Positions 1 to 6,042 of a stretch of 8,194 nt of DNA are shown piece after piece. Every line of letters begins with the position of its first letter. Position 1 is the first letter of the stretch. The DNA is from Ruminococcaceae bacterium UBA7135 (GTDB lineage Bacteria > Bacillota > Clostridia > Oscillospirales > Ruminococcaceae), in the NCBI GenBank assembly GCA_002492075.1, contig DKXD01000017.1:1-8194 (forward strand). The letters run 5' to 3'. The notes beneath the pieces were generated by a model. It worked only from the letters and a program-made list of their open reading frames with translations, had not been told where the DNA came from and made no database searches. The translations under genes and the position numbers were made by a program.

Positions 1-12
1 CTGTAAGCTAAA

Positions 13-441
13 CTATAATTTATCTACCTCTTGCCGAAAATCCGCAAGATACTTCTCGGTAAGCCGCAAATATTCGGCGCGTTCTTCCTCGCTCCAGCCG
101 TTGAACACGCGGTTCTCCGCCTCGATAAGCCGCATTGTCGTTTTCTTCACAAGCCTGTTCCCCTTGAGCGTAAGCGTTACAAGCTTTTGCTTGCCGTCCA
201 GCGCCTCAAGCTTTATAAGCTCCTCGCTTTCCAGCTTGCGCAGCGTGGAATTCACTGTTTGTTTGGACAAGCCCGTCAAACGGCACACAACCGAAATGCC
301 GCACTTCCCCTCGCAGCACAAAACGTAAAGCACCATACTCGCGCTGTCCGATAAGCCCAGCTTTAAGGACGCTTCGTGATACAGCGCGCTCGTTTCTCCC
401 GAAAGATAGTTGAACCTTTGCAGTTCCTTGCTTACAGTCAT
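13..441 (-). CDS. MarR-family transcriptional regulator
   Basis: Predicted 142-aa DNA-binding regulator, cytoplasmic, acting as a homodimer by family analogy. The winged helix-turn-helix spans about residues 30-95: a helical region, the recognition-helix stretch LSKQTVNSTLRKL (58-70), then a beta wing with DGKQK (82-86) and VTLTLKG, where many relatives have a DRR-type wing tip. The flanking N- and C-terminal helices would form the dimer interface. The frame stays open upstream to an ATG at 549, but I chose the ATG at 441 because GGAGGG lies 5-6 nt before it and the upstream part reads as leader sequence. That upstream ATG also falls at about the predicted transcription start. Four cysteines (42, 43, 47, 53) cluster just before the recognition helix, which could suit a redox or metal signal, but this is inference. 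The ligand is unknown. It is divergent from the glycosyltransferase operon and probably represses itself through the palindromes in its promoter. Confidence 0.9.
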   Translation of the reverse strand: MTVSKELQRFNYLSGETSALYHEASLKLGLSDSASMVLYVLCCEGKCGISVVCRLTGLSKQTVNSTLRKLESEELIKLEALDGKQKLVTLTLKGNRLVKKTTMRLIEAENRVFNGWSEEERAEYLRLTEKYLADFRQEVDKL

Positions 442-471
442 TGCGATCCCTCCGTTATTTATCCTGTTTTC

Positions 472-492
472 TCTCCCCGCGCAGCGGGGAGA
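472..492 (-). other. Stem-loop in the marR leader
   Basis: A perfect 9-bp inverted repeat (TCTCCCCGC, 3-nt loop, GCGGGGAGA) lies in the predicted 5' untranslated region of the MarR gene, ending about 30 nt before its ATG. No T-run follows it on the minus strand, so it does not look like an intrinsic terminator for that transcript. It could stabilise the mRNA or hold back the ribosome, or be a dispersed palindromic element. A similar GC-rich hairpin with a 3-nt loop precedes the 173-aa gene at 7454-7476. Confidence 0.55.
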
Positions 493-533
493 AAGAAAAT
501 AAAATAATACATCTGCTTTTAATTGGGAAATTA

Positions 534-547
534 GTACGAAATCGTAC
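534..547. promoter_or_regulatory. Probable MarR operator, start-site proximal
   Basis: GTACGA-AA-TCGTAC is a perfect palindrome with 6-bp arms and a 2-bp centre. It lies immediately downstream of the predicted -10 box of the MarR promoter, covering about +1 to +15. It matches the second palindrome at 561-574 in 12 of 14 positions. Site size, symmetry and position suit binding of a MarR dimer. The link to this particular regulator is inferred from proximity. Confidence 0.7.
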
Positions 548-554
548 AAAGGAT

Positions 555-583
555 ATTATAGTACTATTTCATACATTTGTCAA
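555..583 (-). promoter_or_regulatory. Sigma-A-type promoter of the MarR gene
   Basis: On the minus strand a perfect -35 box TTGACA (578-583) is followed after exactly 17 nt by a perfect -10 box TATAAT (555-560). The expected start is near 548, giving a leader of about 107 nt. The spacer contains a palindrome, so bound repressor would compete directly with RNA polymerase. Confidence 0.85.
561..574. promoter_or_regulatory. Probable MarR operator, between -35 and -10
   Basis: Read on the minus strand this is GTATGAAATAGTAC, an imperfect palindrome differing from the perfect site at 534-547 at only two of 14 positions. It occupies nearly the whole spacer of the MarR promoter and abuts the -10 box. 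The two site centres are 27 bp apart. Confidence 0.65.
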
Positions 584-622
584 GGGGTTTTTGTAAAAAT
601 CGCGGAAAATTTTAAAATACGC

Positions 623-651
623 TTGATTTTGGGGGAAAAATGAGTTATAAT
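623..651 (+). promoter_or_regulatory. Promoter of the glycosyltransferase-tgt operon
   Basis: TTGATT (623-628) and a perfect TATAAT (646-651) are separated by 17 nt. An A/T-tract stretch at 606-618 just upstream resembles an UP element. The expected start near 658 leaves a leader of about 40 nt before the TTG start at 697. Its -35 box lies 40 bp from that of the divergent MarR promoter, so the MarR protein might also influence it, though no palindrome of the operator type overlaps this promoter. Confidence 0.75.
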
Positions 652-696
652 GTAAAGTGACGTATAGTCATTTATTAAAGGAAGGGCTGAATAGTT

Positions 697-2265
697 TTGT
701 CAACCGAAAAATTAAACATCTGCTTAATGAACGACTCGTTTCCGCCTATCATAGACGGAGTTGCAAACGCTGTGATAAATTACGCCAACATTATCAATCA
801 AGACCTCGGCAAAGCTACCGTAGTAACGCCGCTCTACCCCGGCGTTGAGGACGACTACGCGTTCGAGGTGGTGCGCTACCGCAGTATGCCGATAACCGAA
901 AAGTTGTGCGGCTACCGTGCGGGATACCCGTTTTCTTCAAGGGCGCTGGACAAGCTTGTGGGGGACGAGTATGACATTATCCACTCGCACTGCCCGTTCG
1001 CTTCTACGATGATGGCGAGAGTTCTTCGCGAGAAGTCCAATATTCCGATAGTTATGACATATCACACGAAGTTCGACATAGATATAAAACGTGACATCAA
1101 AAACGAGGTGCTTGCCAATCAGGTAATAAAAATAGTCGCCGAAAACATCTCCGCGTGTGACGAGGTGTGGACGGTAAGCCGAGGTGCGGGCGAGAATCTC
1201 CGCAGCATGGGCTACGAGGGCGATTATGTCGTTATGGAAAACGGCGTTGATTTTCCCAAGGGCAGAGCGGATGCCGAGGACGCCGCCGAGCTGCGCCGCT
1301 ATTATGACATCCCCGAAGATACAGTACTGTTTCTGTTCGTGGGAAGACTGCTTTGGTATAAGGGCATACGCCTTATCCTGGACGCGCTTAAAATAATCGA
1401 CAACAAGGGCTTGAATTATCGTATGATGTTTGTTGGCGACGGCTTGGACAGAGCCGAAATAGAAAGTTATGTAAACGAACTGCATCTTGCGGATAAATGC
1501 ATATTCACCGGCGCAATATATGACCGCGAGGATCTGCGAGTTTACTACACCGCGGGCGAATTGTTTATCTTCCCGTCGGAATATGATACGAACGGCATAG
1601 TCGTTCGCGAAGCTGCTGCGTGCGGAGTGGCTGCTATGCTTATTAACGGAAGCTGCGCCGCCGAAGGGATCACGAACGGTCACACCGGAATACTTACCGA
1701 CGCAGACCCTGAAGCCATCGCGAAGAATATGGAGTTCGCGGTAACTCACCGCGCCGAGATACATCAGATAGGCGAAAACGCCATGAACGAGATATACATT
1801 TCATGGGAGGATTCGGTAAAACACGCCTACGAGCGCTATTTCGTTGTACGAGAGCGCTGTATGAGCGGACAAACTCAGCGCCGCGAAAAGTTCTTCACAG
1901 CCGAGCTTTTCAAAACCGCCGACAACCTCACCACGGCTGTTCAGCAAATACGAAAGCTGCCGGGCGGTATCAGGAAAACAGGTGAAAAATTCCGCGACGG
2001 AATAGTGGATCAGGGACTTAAAGTAAAGAAAGCGTGGTCGAGATCATTGAAAAAGATAAACAACAAAAACAAGCTCAAGCTTCCCGAAGGATTTTCGGAG
2101 GAAGATATCAAAATTGAAAGCTCTACCTGCACCGGTGAAAAGACCATTGGCTTTTTCAGCAAAGCGGAAAACAAGCTGATGTTCGCCGAGCTTGTGACAT
2201 CGGCCGACGATATAGACAAATTCTACAAGAAATACGGAATAAAACGAAAACAGGAGAAGCCATAA
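697..2265 (+). CDS. GT4-family glycosyltransferase with basic C-terminal extension
   Basis: Predicted 522-aa retaining glycosyltransferase of the GT-B fold, family GT4, moving a sugar from a nucleotide donor onto a lipid or glycan acceptor. The N-terminal acceptor domain carries NDSFPPIIDG (12-21), HSH (96-98) and YHTKFD (122-127). The donor domain starts near 205 with VGRLLWYKG (215-223), whose Arg217 and Lys222 should contact donor phosphates. The EX7E-type motif is D297...E305 in DTNGIVVRE: the first acidic residue is Asp, which I recall as usual in this clostridial subgroup. Residues about 385-522 form a Lys/Arg-rich extension beyond the normal GT4 length that could be peripheral membrane or acceptor binding; this is inference. 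The start is TTG, preceded by AAAGGAAGG; the first in-frame ATG (residue 11) would cut into the first Rossmann strand. Relatives include diacylglycerol glucosyltransferases, but the acceptor cannot be named here. First gene of the operon, 3 nt ahead of tgt. Confidence 0.88.
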   Translation: MSTEKLNICLMNDSFPPIIDGVANAVINYANIINQDLGKATVVTPLYPGVEDDYAFEVVRYRSMPITEKLCGYRAGYPFSSRALDKLVGDEYDIIHSHCPFASTMMARVLREKSNIPIVMTYHTKFDIDIKRDIKNEVLANQVIKIVAENISACDEVWTVSRGAGENLRSMGYEGDYVVMENGVDFPKGRADAEDAAELRRYYDIPEDTVLFLFVGRLLWYKGIRLILDALKIIDNKGLNYRMMFVGDGLDRAEIESYVNELHLADKCIFTGAIYDREDLRVYYTAGELFIFPSEYDTNGIVVREAAACGVAAMLINGSCAAEGITNGHTGILTDADPEAIAKNMEFAVTHRAEIHQIGENAMNEIYISWEDSVKHAYERYFVVRERCMSGQTQRREKFFTAELFKTADNLTTAVQQIRKLPGGIRKTGEKFRDGIVDQGLKVKKAWSRSLKKINNKNKLKLPEGFSEEDIKIESSTCTGEKTIGFFSKAENKLMFAELVTSADDIDKFYKKYGIKRKQEKP

Positions 2266-2268
2266 AAT

Positions 2269-3405
2269 ATGTTTGAGCTGAAGCTGACCGAGAACAACGC
2301 CCGCCGCGGCATATTCCATACGCCGCACGGCGATATCGAAACGCCGTTCTTTATGAATGTGGCAACCGCCGCCGCGATAAAAGGCGCGGTATCCTGCCCC
2401 GATCTTCAAGGGCTGAAGACCCGCGTAGCGCTTTGCAATACATATCATCTGCACCTGCGCCCCGGCGAGGATATCATATATCAAATGGGCGGACTGCACA
2501 GGTTTATGAACTGGGATAAGCCGATACTTACCGACAGCGGCGGATTTCAGGTCTTTTCGCTGGCAAAGCTGCGTAAGATAAAAGAGGAAGGCGTGTACTT
2601 TTCCTCGCATATAGACGGTCGCAGGCTGTTTATAGGTCCCGAGGAAAGTATGCAGATACAGTCAAAGCTGGGTTCCACGATAGCCATGGCGTTTGACGAG
2701 TGCGTGGAAAATCCCGCGCCGCGCGACTACGTTCAAAGATCGGTGGAGCGCACCACTCGGTGGCTTGCCCGCTGCAAATCGGAAATGACGCGGCTGAACT
2801 CCTTGGACGAAACTATCAATAAAAAGCAGCTGTTGTTCGCGATAAATCAGGGCGGAACATACGACGATATCCGCATAGAGCATATGAAAACGATAGCCGA
2901 AGCAGACTTGGACGGCTACGCGATAGGCGGGCTTGCCGTGGGCGAGCCTACCGAGGTGATGTATCACATTCTCGATATAGTGATTCCATACGCACCCGTA
3001 AACAAACCGCGTTATCTTATGGGTGTTGGAACTCCCTCCAACATAATCGAAGCGGTATGGCGCGGTGTGGATATGTTCGACTGCGTTATGCCGTCGCGGA
3101 ACGCGCGTCACGCCACAATATTCACATGGAACGGCATTATGCACGCCACCAACGAGCAATACAAAACCGACCCCCGCCCTCTTGATCCCGAATGTGACTG
3201 CCCGACCTGCCGCAATTTTTCAAGAGCGTATATCCGCCACCTTTTTAAGGCGGGAGAACAGCTCGCGGGACGGTTGGCGGTGCAGCACAATCTTTACTTT
3301 TACAACACGCTTATGGACAGGATATGCGAAGCGCTGGACAACGGAACGTTCACGGAGTTTCGGAACAAGTATTCGCCGCTGCTGGCAAGCAAATTGGAGG
3401 ACTGA
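2269..3405 (+). CDS. tgt: tRNA-guanine(34) transglycosylase (queuine tRNA-ribosyltransferase)
   Basis: Exchanges guanine 34 in the anticodon of GUN-type tRNAs (Asp, Asn, His, Tyr) for preQ1 or queuine, the key step of queuosine modification, in the cytoplasm. At 378 aa it is full length. Visible landmarks: DSGGFQVFS (89-97) with Asp89 as general acid/base; FDEC (142-145), where Asp143 and Cys145 are base-binding positions; GGLAVGE (220-226); and FDCVMPSRNAR (270-280) with Asp271 as nucleophile. The zinc site is C309-x-C311-x2-C314 plus His340, with the 26-residue C-to-H spacing of the E. coli enzyme. Cys145 and Val224 are typical of bacterial preQ1-using enzymes, but some clostridial Tgt proteins use salvaged queuine, so the substrate stays open. 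No preQ1 synthesis gene, riboswitch or other que gene is in the window. The ribosome binding site lies inside the end of the preceding gene, so the two are probably translationally coupled. Confidence 0.97.
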   Translation: MFELKLTENNARRGIFHTPHGDIETPFFMNVATAAAIKGAVSCPDLQGLKTRVALCNTYHLHLRPGEDIIYQMGGLHRFMNWDKPILTDSGGFQVFSLAKLRKIKEEGVYFSSHIDGRRLFIGPEESMQIQSKLGSTIAMAFDECVENPAPRDYVQRSVERTTRWLARCKSEMTRLNSLDETINKKQLLFAINQGGTYDDIRIEHMKTIAEADLDGYAIGGLAVGEPTEVMYHILDIVIPYAPVNKPRYLMGVGTPSNIIEAVWRGVDMFDCVMPSRNARHATIFTWNGIMHATNEQYKTDPRPLDPECDCPTCRNFSRAYIRHLFKAGEQLAGRLAVQHNLYFYNTLMDRICEALDNGTFTEFRNKYSPLLASKLED

Positions 3406-3406
3406 A

Positions 3407-3778
3407 ATGTCGATATTCGGGAAAAGAAAACCCAAATGGGAACCGCTTGTGTGCCGCCCCGCGGACATTTTTGAGATCATAAAGCAGTACGTCTCAATAG
3501 GCGCGCCGCTGCTGACACTGAATATCGAGATATACGGCAAGCCGCACAAGATAGGCGTTACTTCCGATTATGACAGCAGAAAGAAAATATCGTTTGATAT
3601 TGAGTATTATCTTGACGGACAGGTCTTTAAAACGTTTGATGAATTCCGCGAAAGCGCCCGCGTTGATGGCGTTTTGTTCGCAAATCTTGAAACGGTTTCA
3701 ATAACTAGCAGCGACGAGCTGGGAAACCCGCGTAACGATCCCTTTCTTGCGGCGCGCGAAATAGTCACATACAAATAA
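3407..3778 (+). CDS. Small conserved protein of unknown function, paralog 1
   Basis: Predicted 123-aa soluble protein; I do not recognise a named family. No signal peptide or membrane segment is visible. It is about half identical to the next gene product: shared blocks include PKW-PLVCRPADI (9-21), APL (33-35), PH--G (46-50), SDYD-RK (53-59), VDG-LF (87-91), ETV (95-97) and PRN (108-110), so the two arose by tandem duplication. The short basic N-terminus (FGKRKPKW) is where the copies differ most. The start ATG follows TTGGAGG (3394-3400), which lies within the last codons of tgt; only one base separates the tgt stop from this ATG. The frame is open much further upstream inside tgt, but that part is a shadow. 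It could be an immunity-like or other accessory protein; that guess rests only on size and tandem paralogy. Confidence 0.85.
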   Translation: MSIFGKRKPKWEPLVCRPADIFEIIKQYVSIGAPLLTLNIEIYGKPHKIGVTSDYDSRKKISFDIEYYLDGQVFKTFDEFRESARVDGVLFANLETVSITSSDELGNPRNDPFLAAREIVTYK

Positions 3779-3789
3779 AGGAGAAAAAA

Positions 3790-4164
3790 ATGTCCTTTTT
3801 GAAAAAGCTCAAAAACTTTTTTGCCCCGAAATGGGATCCGCTGGTATGCCGCCCCGCGGATATCATCGATCTCTTCAAACAGGACATTGCCACAGACGCG
3901 CCGCTTGAAGACCTTACGGTCGAGATCGACGGAAATCCGCACCATGTGGGAATTTCTTCAGACTACGACCATCGCAAGGGCTTTTTTGACACATATTTTT
4001 TTCTGGACGATCAATGCTTTCGGACACTTGAGGGTTTTGCCGCAAAAGCGAGTGTCGACGGCGCTTTGTTCTCGGAAATGGAAACGGTCACTGTCTTGCG
4101 TGAAAACCTCTACAGCGGAGATCCGAGAAATTCCGTGCTGCTTTCGCAAAGGGAGATAAAATGA
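3790..4164 (+). CDS. Small conserved protein of unknown function, paralog 2
   Basis: Predicted 124-aa soluble protein, the tandem paralog of the preceding gene (roughly 55 identical positions over about 107 aligned, counted by eye). The N-terminus has four extra residues and is amphipathic and basic (KKLKNFF), followed by the shared PKW-PLVCRPADI block (13-25). The conserved acidic and aromatic positions (SDYD, LD-Q-F, VDG-LF) suggest that both copies keep the same fold. AAAGGAG precedes the ATG across an A-run. Its stop codon overlaps the next start as ATGA, so translation of the next gene is probably coupled. Function unknown. Confidence 0.85.
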   Translation: MSFLKKLKNFFAPKWDPLVCRPADIIDLFKQDIATDAPLEDLTVEIDGNPHHVGISSDYDHRKGFFDTYFFLDDQCFRTLEGFAAKASVDGALFSEMETVTVLRENLYSGDPRNSVLLSQREIK

Positions 4165-4892
4165 ACGGGTTTAAAATAAATTTTGAGCTTAAACAGCCCA
4201 ACGAAATAGCTCCGTTTGGCGAAAAGGGGCGCTACTCGCTTTCGTGGTTCGGACTGACGGACGGCTTGCTTTGGATAACGGCGGGCGATAAAACCGTCTA
4301 TGAGTATTCGGACGCGGCACTGAAAGAATGGGGCGGCGATACCAAATACAACGACTACTATCTATCGCGGTTTTTGGAGGATATCTCGGATATATTCGCA
4401 AACATTGCCGAGCCTGTTTCAAGGGAGCTTTACGATAGCGTTGAGGACTTTGAGGAACGCTGCGAAAAACGGCTTGAACAGTTTCCGAATTACGATGACG
4501 ACCCCGAAGAATTCGATCGCTTACATGACGAATATCTCGAGCAAAAAGCATGGTTCAACGACAGAGTTTTCGACAGCGGACATCTGAGGGGCGGACCGAT
4601 CATCGGGTGCTTTCGGTGCGAAGACAAGCTCAAATTCTATTGGAACGGCGACGTTCCTCTTGAAAGCGGCGAGAGCATCTGGACTTCCCCGCGCGGTTCC
4701 TTTGAAATGCCGTACAAGGATTTCGCGGACGAGGTGAAACGCTTTTTCGCCGAGTTTTACGATAAAATGGACGAACAGGTAAAACGCGCTCTCGAAACGG
4801 ATTGGGGCGAGATCGCTGTTGACAAGGAATATCTCGTCCGAGAGAACGCCGAGCGCAAGATCGGCTTCGATCAAAAGCTCTCGCGACTTTAA
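4161..4892 (+). CDS. DUF5984-like protein
   Basis: Predicted 243-aa soluble protein resembling, from memory, the DUF5984 family of unknown function; no search was run. Features supporting this: an N-terminal FELK...IAPFG segment, the motif WFGLTDG (29-35) followed by LWI, a YNDYYLSRFLEDI stretch (63-75), W131 and DRVFDSGHL (134-142), and IWTSPRG (173-179) before a helical region. The middle section (91-130) is highly acidic and probably helical; no transmembrane segment is seen. It starts at the ATGA overlap with the preceding paralog and has its own GGGAG site, so the trio of small genes at 3407-4892 is one translational unit. The role is unknown. Families of this type often sit among immunity-like genes, but no toxin gene is present here, so that reading is weak. 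Confidence 0.8.
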   Translation: MNGFKINFELKQPNEIAPFGEKGRYSLSWFGLTDGLLWITAGDKTVYEYSDAALKEWGGDTKYNDYYLSRFLEDISDIFANIAEPVSRELYDSVEDFEERCEKRLEQFPNYDDDPEEFDRLHDEYLEQKAWFNDRVFDSGHLRGGPIIGCFRCEDKLKFYWNGDVPLESGESIWTSPRGSFEMPYKDFADEVKRFFAEFYDKMDEQVKRALETDWGEIAVDKEYLVRENAERKIGFDQKLSRL

Positions 4893-4905
4893 AACGGTAC
4901 ATCTT

Positions 4906-4941
4906 CTCTTATCTCTAACCTCTAACCCTCTTACTTCTAAA
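4906..4941 (+). repeat. Degenerate heptamer tandem repeat, consensus CTCTWAY
   Basis: The 63-bp gap between the DUF5984-like gene and the HAD gene holds five units of a 7-bp repeat: CTCTTAT, CTCTAAC, CTCTAAC, then one extra C, CTCTTAC and the diverged TTCTAAA. The coding strand is almost purely pyrimidine. The array ends directly before the AAAAGGCGG ribosome binding site of the HAD gene. No promoter or terminator hairpin is visible in this gap. Confidence 0.7.
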
Positions 4942-4955
4942 AAAGGCGGTGTAAA

Positions 4956-5618
4956 ATGATCAAATTCGCAATATTCGATCTAGATGGCACGCTTCTCGAT
5001 TCCTCGGAAATGTGGCGGACGCTTGGGATACGTTATCTTACGGCGCTCGGGGAAACTCCCGAAGAGGGCTTGACGGACGAAATGAACGAGCTTTCCTTGC
5101 CTGAGGGGGCACGGTATCTTCACGAGCATTATGGGCTGTCCTATTCCCCCGAGGAGATAACGCGCCACCTCACGCGCATGATAGAGCGGTTCTACACTGA
5201 CGAGGTGCGCTTAAAGGACGATGCCGCGAAACTGCTGGCGGCGCTGCGGGCACACTGCGTTCACATGAGCGTGGCAACGGCGGGCGATGAACGTTTGGGA
5301 ATGAGCGCTCTTTCGCGGCTGGGGGTAGGCGACTTCTTCGCAGGCTCTGTAAGCTGCTCGAATTACGGCTCGAAAACGTCTCCCGATGTGTTCCTTGCCG
5401 CCGCCGACCTTATCCACGCACTCCCCGAAGAAACGGTCGTGTTCGAAGACTCGCTGTTTGCGGTAAAGACCGCCAAAAGAGCGGGATTTGCCACAGCCGC
5501 CGTTAAGGACATCTCCGAAAGCAATCAGACGGAACTGAAACGCTTTTCGGACTTCTACGCGGAGCGTCTCGGAGAATTTGTTGACAACATCAAAGTCATC
5601 TTGAACTTTACAGCATAA
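4956..5618 (+). CDS. HAD-superfamily hydrolase (beta-phosphoglucomutase/phosphatase-like)
   Basis: Predicted 220-aa cytoplasmic Mg-dependent phosphatase or phosphomutase. Motif I is FDLDGTLLD (7-15), with Asp8 as nucleophile and Asp10 as acid/base. Residues about 16-80 form the helical C1-type cap. Motif II is the Thr of VATAG (Thr108), motif III is Lys140 in SKTSPDVF, and motif IV is VFEDS with Glu164 and Asp165. All catalytic positions are intact and the length is normal for the subfamily. Substrates in this group vary widely (sugar phosphates, phosphoglycolate, nucleotides) and cannot be read from the sequence. The start is preceded by AAAAGGCGG. It is the last gene before the terminator and sits further from its neighbour (63 bp) than any other gene of the plus-strand run. 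Confidence 0.93.
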   Translation: MIKFAIFDLDGTLLDSSEMWRTLGIRYLTALGETPEEGLTDEMNELSLPEGARYLHEHYGLSYSPEEITRHLTRMIERFYTDEVRLKDDAAKLLAALRAHCVHMSVATAGDERLGMSALSRLGVGDFFAGSVSCSNYGSKTSPDVFLAAADLIHALPEETVVFEDSLFAVKTAKRAGFATAAVKDISESNQTELKRFSDFYAERLGEFVDNIKVILNFTA

Positions 5619-5619
5619 A

Positions 5620-5654
5620 AAATTCGGTGCGGCACTTCTCGCCGCACCGAATTT
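5620..5654. terminator. Bidirectional intrinsic terminator between convergent operons
   Basis: A perfect 14-bp inverted repeat (AAATTCGGTGCGGC and its complement, 5620-5633 and 5641-5654) with a 7-nt loop begins 2 nt after the HAD stop codon. On the plus strand it runs into TTTCTTCATTTTCC. On the minus strand it runs into a T-run (AATTTTTTATG), a better terminator tail. It therefore ends both the plus-strand operon and the minus-strand cluster. Confidence 0.9.
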
Positions 5655-5676
5655 CTTCATTTTCCATTTTCAACTA

Positions 5677-6039
5677 TCATCGCGCCATCGGCTTTCTTTT
5701 AACTATTCCCGAACGTTTTCCCTCGGAAAAATCCAGTACGCGAGTATCGTCATGCCCCTCGGGGACGAACACGGTAAATTCTCCGTTTTCGTCCTCGATA
5801 AGCAACCGCCCGCACTCAAAGCACTGGTAGATACGCTTCATGCGAATATAACCGCCGCCCACCTCGCGGCGAAACGTCATACAAAGCTCCTCTTTATCGG
5901 CATGAGACGATTCAATCATCTCGTCAGCGAAATCGTAAAACGGAAAAAGCTGCTTATCGGACAAAATATATCCCTTAAAGCTCTGATGATCGCTTATATC
6001 CGGAATACAAACTCCGCAGGGACAACATATTTTTGCCAT
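5677..6039 (-). CDS. Small cysteine-containing protein of unknown function (possible zinc-binding)
   Basis: Predicted 120-aa soluble protein; no named family recognised with confidence. Two cysteine clusters are visible: CCPCGVC at residues 5-11 and CFECG at 73-77, which together could bind one zinc ion in a ribbon-like arrangement. Between them lies a segment starting with FKGYILSDKQ (21-30) and an acidic helical stretch. The YQCFECGRLLIED block (71-83) followed by a short hydrophobic strand FTVFVPEG (88-95) resembles small uncharacterised Firmicutes proteins I have seen; this is recall, not a search result. The C-terminus is basic. GGGGAGAG precedes the ATG. It starts 3 nt after the uridine phosphorylase gene ends and is the last gene of the minus-strand cluster. 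Confidence 0.8.
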   Translation of the reverse strand: MAKICCPCGVCIPDISDHQSFKGYILSDKQLFPFYDFADEMIESSHADKEELCMTFRREVGGGYIRMKRIYQCFECGRLLIEDENGEFTVFVPEGHDDTRVLDFSEGKRSGIVKRKPMAR

Positions 6040-6042
6040 ATT

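Noticed and set aside
442..549. N-terminal extension of the MarR gene to the ATG at 549
   Set aside because: The segment overlaps the leader hairpin and the predicted transcription start, its encoded residues do not look like a MarR N-terminus, and the ATG at 441 has a clear GGAGGG site.
658..670. TGAC-5-GTCA inverted repeat near the start of the glycosyltransferase transcript
   Set aside because: Arms of only 4 bp are expected by chance, and it does not match the MarR-type palindromes.
937..1764. Long open frame (275 codons) antisense to the glycosyltransferase
   Set aside because: It lies wholly opposite a gene with clear GT4 motifs, its product shows no recognisable domain, and it has the odd His/Val/Tyr-rich composition of a shadow frame.
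2044..3159. Two long minus-strand frames opposite the glycosyltransferase end and tgt
   Set aside because: tgt carries all catalytic and zinc residues on the plus strand; the antisense products lack motifs and proper start signals.
3065..3406. Upstream extension of the first paralog inside tgt
   Set aside because: The extra stretch is an alternative frame of tgt; the ATG at 3407 has TTGGAGG at the right distance and matches the start of the second paralog.
3407..4892. Toxin-immunity or anti-phage cassette
   Set aside because: No toxin, nuclease, effector or secretion gene is present; small size and paralogy alone do not support the call, so it is kept only as a speculative reading.
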